Shown here piece by piece: positions 62,743 through 64,000 of a stretch of 64,000 nt of DNA. The stretch is from Cellvibrio sp. KY-GH-1 (lineage in GTDB: Bacteria; Pseudomonadota; Gammaproteobacteria; Pseudomonadales; Cellvibrionaceae). The notes under the pieces were generated by a model. It had not been told where the DNA came from, made no database searches, and saw only the letters and a program-made list of their open reading frames with translations. Every line of letters starts with the position of its first letter. The first letter of the stretch is position 1. Made by a program: the position numbers and the translations under genes. The stretch is from positions 62,001 through 126,000 of the forward strand of contig NZ_CP031728.1 of the NCBI RefSeq assembly GCF_008806975.1. The letters run 5' to 3'.

Positions 62743-63155
62743 TGGCGATTTCTACTGGTAGTGACAGCGATGAAGTATTAAGCGAGATCAACATTACCCC
62801 CATGGTGGATGTAATGCTGGTACTGCTGGTGGTATTTATTATTACCGCTCCACTGATGACCAACGCGATTAATGTAAATTTACCCGATACCGAAACCACG
62901 GTGCAAATTCAGGAACCGAAAAAACCAATCGTGCTGAGTATTAATGCAGAGGGAAAAATTTATCTTGATAAGGATGAATACTCGCTGGAAATTATCCAGC
63001 AGGAATTGGAAAGCCGTAAGGCCGCCGACCCTGAGCTGCGTTTGAACCTGAATGCCGATGAGGCGGTTAATTACGGTACTGTTGCCAAGGTAATGGTGCT
63101 GATTGAAAAAGCAGGAATAGATCGCTTGTCAGTTGTTACCGAGACTGGTGGTTAA
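62742..63155 (+). CDS. exbD: ExbD/TolR-family proton channel subunit
   Basis: 137-residue protein with a cytosolic start, one transmembrane helix at about 19-41 preceded by INITPMVDVMLVLLVVF with the conserved proton-path Asp, and a periplasmic TolR-like domain (ELRLNLNADEAVNYGTVAKV). It pairs with ExbB to power TonB. The ATG shares its A with the exbB stop. A terminator follows. Confidence 0.94.
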   Translation: MAISTGSDSDEVLSEINITPMVDVMLVLLVVFIITAPLMTNAINVNLPDTETTVQIQEPKKPIVLSINAEGKIYLDKDEYSLEIIQQELESRKAADPELRLNLNADEAVNYGTVAKVMVLIEKAGIDRLSVVTETGG

Positions 63156-63213
63156 TCGGCAGAGGCATTTTTTACGGCGTCTATTAAAAAAAGGCTCTAC
63201 AAAAGTCCTCGCA

Positions 63214-63250
63214 AAAAAACCCGGGTTGGAATTAACAACCCGGGCTTTTT
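63214..63250 (+). terminator. Terminator after the tonB-exbB-exbD operon
   Basis: CCCGGGTTG (63220-63228) and CAACCCGGG (63236-63244) form a nine-base stem with a seven-base loop, followed by CTTTTT. An A run before it could let it work for the opposite strand too. Confidence 0.9.
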
Positions 63251-63318
63251 AAATAGCGATGTTATAGGAGCGTTATTGAAATGTTATAGAAAGTATTTTC
63301 ATGATCATTACAAGTTTT

Positions 63319-64000
63319 TTAGATCAATAAACTTTTCAGCAACCCCACCAACGCGCATACCCCAATCACTTTGATTACTCCCGCTTTATAGCGAAATAGC
63401 GCAACACCAGCGGTCAGTGCAATTGCTGCGGATAACCAATCAAATGATCCACTAAATCCGGTGGGCCAGAGTACATGGTAACCGAAAAATAAAGCGAGAT
63501 TTAAAATTACCCCTACCACGGCAGCGGTAATGGCGGTGAGCGGAGCGGTAAATTTTATATCGTTATGGGTAGTTTCAATAAACGGAGCGCCGGCAAAAAT
63601 AAAAATAAACGACGGCAAAAAAGTAAACCAGGTGACTATGCTGGCAGCAATGGCGCCAGCGACAAATAACATGTCCGGCCCGAACACGGCTTTTACATAA
63701 CCGCCGACAAAACCAACAAACGCTACCACCATAATCAGCGGCCCGGGAGTCGTTTCACCCAATGCGAGGCCATCGATCATTTGTGTGGGAGTTAACCAGT
63801 TGTAGTGGCCAACCGCACCCTGATAAACATAGGGCAGTACGGCATAAGCACCACCAAAAGTAAGCAGTGCCGCCGTAGTAAAAAACCAGGCCATTTGGGT
63901 GAGTGTATGTTGCCAGCCAAAGTAGCTCCAGAGCAGTGCGAGCGGCACCGCCCACAACAATATTCCACATAGAGTAATTACCAATAAACGCGACCAGCTA
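63319..64000 (-). CDS. chrA: Chromate transporter ChrA, C-terminal part (cut by window edge)
   Basis: At least 226 residues of a CHR-family ion transporter; the frame stays open to the last base, so the N-terminal half lies outside. Visible: GGAYAVLPYVYQ, the second-half CHR signature LALGETTPGPLIMVVAFVGFVGGY, and six to seven helices ending LVGLLKSLLI. Full-length ChrA has two homologous halves, and this is the second. Members export chromate or related oxyanions by proton antiport, but many homologues have other roles. The start and upstream neighbours cannot be seen. Confidence 0.88.
   Translation of the reverse strand, partial: SWSRLLVITLCGILLWAVPLALLWSYFGWQHTLTQMAWFFTTAALLTFGGAYAVLPYVYQGAVGHYNWLTPTQMIDGLALGETTPGPLIMVVAFVGFVGGYVKAVFGPDMLFVAGAIAASIVTWFTFLPSFIFIFAGAPFIETTHNDIKFTAPLTAITAAVVGVILNLALFFGYHVLWPTGFSGSFDWLSAAIALTAGVALFRYKAGVIKVIGVCALVGLLKSLLI

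Noticed and set aside
1..64000. CRISPR arrays, tRNA or rRNA genes, insertion sequences, prophage or toxin-antitoxin modules
   Set aside because: No regularly spaced repeats, cloverleaf-like segments, transposase, integrase or phage genes were found by reading both strands; a dedicated tRNA search was not possible here.

Overview
The window looks like a chromosomal segment of an aerobic, free-living gammaproteobacterium. Close spacing of genes, moderate GC content, many TonB-dependent functions, a GH97 glycosidase and a secreted protein with a chitin-type binding module suggest a polysaccharide degrader of the Cellvibrio/Cellvibrionaceae kind; this taxonomic guess is inference from gene content only. 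I see no rRNA or tRNA genes, no CRISPR array, no insertion sequence and no prophage.

Layout. 0.1-8.5 kb is housekeeping: serine biosynthesis (serC, serA), a NIF3-like protein with a Nudix CoA hydrolase, an acyl-CoA dehydrogenase/fadD pair and a patatin. 8.5-11.5 kb holds a periplasmic TonB-C-like protein and an S46 dipeptidyl-peptidase. 11.7-20.6 kb is a sensor-regulator-exporter locus: a sigma-54 response regulator, a histidine kinase, and between them a minus-strand operon of HlyD adaptor, ABC ATPase, MacB-like permease, a 79-residue membrane protein and an acyltransferase. A -24/-12 promoter and an upstream inverted repeat precede that operon. 20.7-26.7 kb has gamma-glutamyltransferase, an orphan solute-binding protein, a histidine-rich ZnuD-like receptor behind a Zur-like box, and an RDD protein. 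26.9-37.2 kb carries a cobalamin riboswitch with btuB and cobO, a secreted protein joining a CBM5/12-like module to a c-type haem motif, an mprF-acvB pair for lysyl-phosphatidylglycerol, and cobQ.

37.3-49.2 kb holds a solute-binding/PDC fusion, nhaD, ettA, a sirtuin, a cyclooxygenase-like haem protein divergent from two paralogous LuxR regulators, and a pentapeptide-repeat protein with a degenerate cyclase domain. 49.2-64 kb has corA, a winged-helix protein, a second orphan solute-binding protein, a GH97 glycosidase, a GGDEF-EAL protein, a TauE-type permease, a 1-Cys peroxiredoxin, metY, a tonB-exbB-exbD operon behind a strong sigma-54 promoter candidate, and the end of chrA cut by the window edge.

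How it fits together: the tonB-exbBD operon could energise both outer-membrane receptors (zinc and cobalamin). The strongest candidates for undescribed biology are the cyclooxygenase-like protein with Asp at the distal-His position, the CBM-haem secreted protein, the sigma-54-controlled exporter operon, and the degenerate cyclase fused to pentapeptide repeats. Starts were chosen by ribosome-binding sites and family N-termini; several differ from the longest open frame.
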